Made by a program: the position numbers and the translations under genes. 15,971 bases of DNA from DAOUMU01 sp034409055 (GTDB lineage: Bacteria > Chloroflexota > Anaerolineae > 4572-78 > J111), in contig DAOUMU010000342.1 of NCBI GenBank assembly GCA_034409055.1, positions 1-15,971 of the forward strand, in the 5' to 3' direction. Under the pieces are notes generated by a model. The model saw only the letters and a program-made list of their open reading frames with translations. It had not been told where the DNA came from and did not search any database. Shown here in pieces: positions 14,252-15,971 of this stretch (position 1 is the stretch's first letter; every line of letters begins with the position of its first letter).

Positions 14252-15793
14252 CTATGGTTGCTGCGGCCACTGAGGTAACACGTATCGAATTTGATCAGGC
14301 GGTGGTACGGGGGTCAGGACATAGACATCACGCCATTCATACAGGCTGGCCGGTAACTGGTCTTCCTCATAAGCCAGGTCAATACGTTTACCCAGAATCA
14401 GCCCGCCGGTATCAGCCGCCAGGGCCGGACCATAGCCGGGCACGTACAGATTGGTCATCAGTGGAATGACTTTGGGGTCAACAGCTACTATACCAAATCC
14501 AACCGGCAACCCGCTGCGGGTAATGCCATAACGGGGATGGCTGGCCTCTTTACCGGAGGTCGCCGCACTGTAAGGTGTGGCCAGCATCGAAATTTTGCGC
14601 CAGTATTCAACCGGGCCGTCCTCAGTTTGTAACGTGCGGATCACAATCTTGGTCCCATAGGCCACGATCCGGTTGCTCGGTTCTTGATCCAGCCACTCGT
14701 CTTCAACCTCACGCCAAACTTCCTGTCTATTTTCATAACGCACCCGAGTTCGTGTTTTAATGACTCCCGTTGCCCCAGTTTGACGTACCTCCTGCCGGTC
14801 GAGTTCCATTTCCGGGTCCGGGACCCAGTTCGTTTCAAAAGGGATAAATTCTTGGGCAATCTCCAGAGCCTCACGTACACGTACTACTTCAATCACGTTG
14901 CCGGCTGAAACTGGCTGATGGGTGGGAGGACGGCTAAAATCTTGTCCCATCAGCGTCACCCCTTCCTGGGCCAGCACCTCACCCACCGTTTCCCGGCGGG
15001 TGCGTGTTTTAATGGTCCGGCCATTAACGGTAATAGCCACCGGAATCGAGCGCTGGATGTAAATCCGCATGCCCGGCGAAAGGCGTGTACCCAGGCTGGG
15101 GGTGACCTTATCCCCCAAAAAGAGGGTCAAGCCCTGCTCCAGTAATGCCTCACCCACATTAGGCCGGGTCGTATAAAACGTACTCCTGGCCCCGTTATCG
15201 TTTAAAGTAACGGGGATAGCTCGATGCACAATTAGACGCACCATCTGGGGGCGACTGGAAGCAATGGCCCCACGGGGGGTATGGACGGCAAAAAAGCGAC
15301 CGATGGCACTTTGAGTAGGGAGGGCGGAGGGAGGAAACCGGGGTAAGGATGACTCTGGGCTGACCACTACCGTACCATTGATTAAAATCTCATCACGCGG
15401 ATTGGTGACGATACCGGCTTCGGCCAGCAGACCGGCCACAGTTTGTTGATGAGTCAACAGTTGGACGGTTCGACCATCTGCCTCGATTGTTACCGGGCGG
15501 GCCAGTTGAATGGTGATCGTTTGGTTTGGCCGCAGGTGGCTACCGGTAGGCGGCTGGACGAGGTCCTCAGCTTCCAGAGTCAAGCCCAGCTCTTGCAACA
15601 CCGTTTCAACGGCCAGGCGATGGGTGCGTATCCGGTAAGGTTGGTCACTGATGATCAGGGTCACCGGTTGGCCGGTCAAGGCATATCCGCTCCACAAAGC
15701 TATAACCAAGCTAACAATACCCAGACCACGCCACAAACCAGGCTTAAACTGCCCCCGACCCGGTAACCACCCCAAACGTCCAGTTATATTCAA
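14252..15793 (-). CDS. Membrane-anchored DUF348-G5-3D domain cell-wall protein (YabE-like)
   Basis: The 513-residue protein has a single membrane segment or signal (about 22-40). It is followed by repeated DUF348 units (about 43-83, 100-140, 192-232, 249-290; each with a V.TVLQELGLTL or VGEVLAQEGVTL-type core), a G5 domain (about 305-385: EIAQEFIPFETNWV, RVRYENRQEVWREV, IVAYGTK) and a C-terminal 3D domain (about 400-495). The 3D domain shows its three aspartates: AVDP (Asp439), ADTGG (Asp461) and RIDLAY (Asp472). The 3D fold is related to lytic transglycosylase MltA, and proteins with this plan are linked to peptidoglycan turnover and resuscitation-type functions, so an extracytoplasmic cell-wall hydrolase role is likely. 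The start is TTG (15793); a nearby ATG is out of frame and the ribosome site is weak, so the start is uncertain. Proximity to rsmA is a frequent arrangement for yabE-like genes. Confidence 0.9.
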   Translation of the reverse strand: MNITGRLGWLPGRGQFKPGLWRGLGIVSLVIALWSGYALTGQPVTLIISDQPYRIRTHRLAVETVLQELGLTLEAEDLVQPPTGSHLRPNQTITIQLARPVTIEADGRTVQLLTHQQTVAGLLAEAGIVTNPRDEILINGTVVVSPESSLPRFPPSALPTQSAIGRFFAVHTPRGAIASSRPQMVRLIVHRAIPVTLNDNGARSTFYTTRPNVGEALLEQGLTLFLGDKVTPSLGTRLSPGMRIYIQRSIPVAITVNGRTIKTRTRRETVGEVLAQEGVTLMGQDFSRPPTHQPVSAGNVIEVVRVREALEIAQEFIPFETNWVPDPEMELDRQEVRQTGATGVIKTRTRVRYENRQEVWREVEDEWLDQEPSNRIVAYGTKIVIRTLQTEDGPVEYWRKISMLATPYSAATSGKEASHPRYGITRSGLPVGFGIVAVDPKVIPLMTNLYVPGYGPALAADTGGLILGKRIDLAYEEDQLPASLYEWRDVYVLTPVPPPDQIRYVLPQWPQQP

Positions 15794-15971
15794 GGCATTA
15801 ATCCAAAGGTGATGTTAATTTTTCTGCACCACCGGCATAAAGACGGTATAGAGAGTCTTGAAAAAGTAAATTGTACTGACTACAGTGCCTAAATGTCATA
15901 AAAACATAGCCACGGTTTGACGAGTCAGGAGTTCGAGGCGAAAATCAAGGCTCAATTCTTGTACGAGCGAG

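Noticed and set aside
15896..15971. Possible C-terminal end of another minus-strand gene (…LTRQTVAMFL, stop TGA at 15898-15896), or alternatively a plus-strand start at TTG 15917
   Set aside because: Both strands are open over only about 75 nt at the window edge and neither has enough sequence or a ribosome site to decide.

Overview
The window most likely comes from a Chloroflexota (Anaerolineae/Caldilineae-like) bacterium. This is inferred from monoderm-style lipoproteins with Ala/Glu/Pro-rich tethers after the lipobox, a multi-DUF348/G5/3D cell-wall protein, frequent TTG/GTG starts, moderately high GC and a palindromic dispersed repeat. All confident genes lie on the minus strand, so the biological order runs from the right edge to the left.

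Right end (15793-13321): a membrane-anchored DUF348-G5-3D cell-wall protein, then rsmA (16S rRNA dimethyladenosine transferase), separated by 28 nt. This yabE-ksgA-type pairing is common housekeeping context. A terminator-like stem spans the end of rsmA, followed by a good promoter (TTGCTT, 17 bp, TATAAT) and a leader of about 220 nt.

Centre and left (13042-681): an apparent transport operon of seven genes that mixes two unrelated ABC importer classes. Two paralogous lipoproteins each carry a BMP/PnrA-type nucleoside-binding domain followed by a PhnD-type phosphonate-binding domain in one chain. Next come a PhnC-type ATPase and an enlarged PhnE-type permease. Then come a double-NBD ATPase of the NupO/YufO (simple sugar/nucleoside) type, a NupP-type permease with a third BMP domain fused to its N-terminus, and a NupQ-type permease. 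No phosphonate breakdown or purine catabolic gene is visible. The layout suggests that one bifunctional binding protein may serve two translocators, or that the substrate has both a nucleoside-like and a phosphonate/phosphate-like part. This fusion system is the main discovery candidate.

Far left (662-1): a small ORF with an apparent ATT start, a strong Shine-Dalgarno and an N-terminal hydrophobic segment. It is interrupted by one in-frame TGA and then stays open for 39 codons, with a short hairpin after the TGA. It is either a nonsense-mutated gene or, less likely, a recoded (selenocysteine) one. Beyond it are a terminator-like hairpin on the plus strand and a palindromic repeat of about 118 bp.

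Other signals are a strong GC hairpin between the second binding-protein gene and phnC (probably a processing/attenuation element), related leader blocks with perfect Shine-Dalgarno sequences upstream of both binding-protein genes, and an 18-bp tandem repeat coding the Glu/Ala tether.
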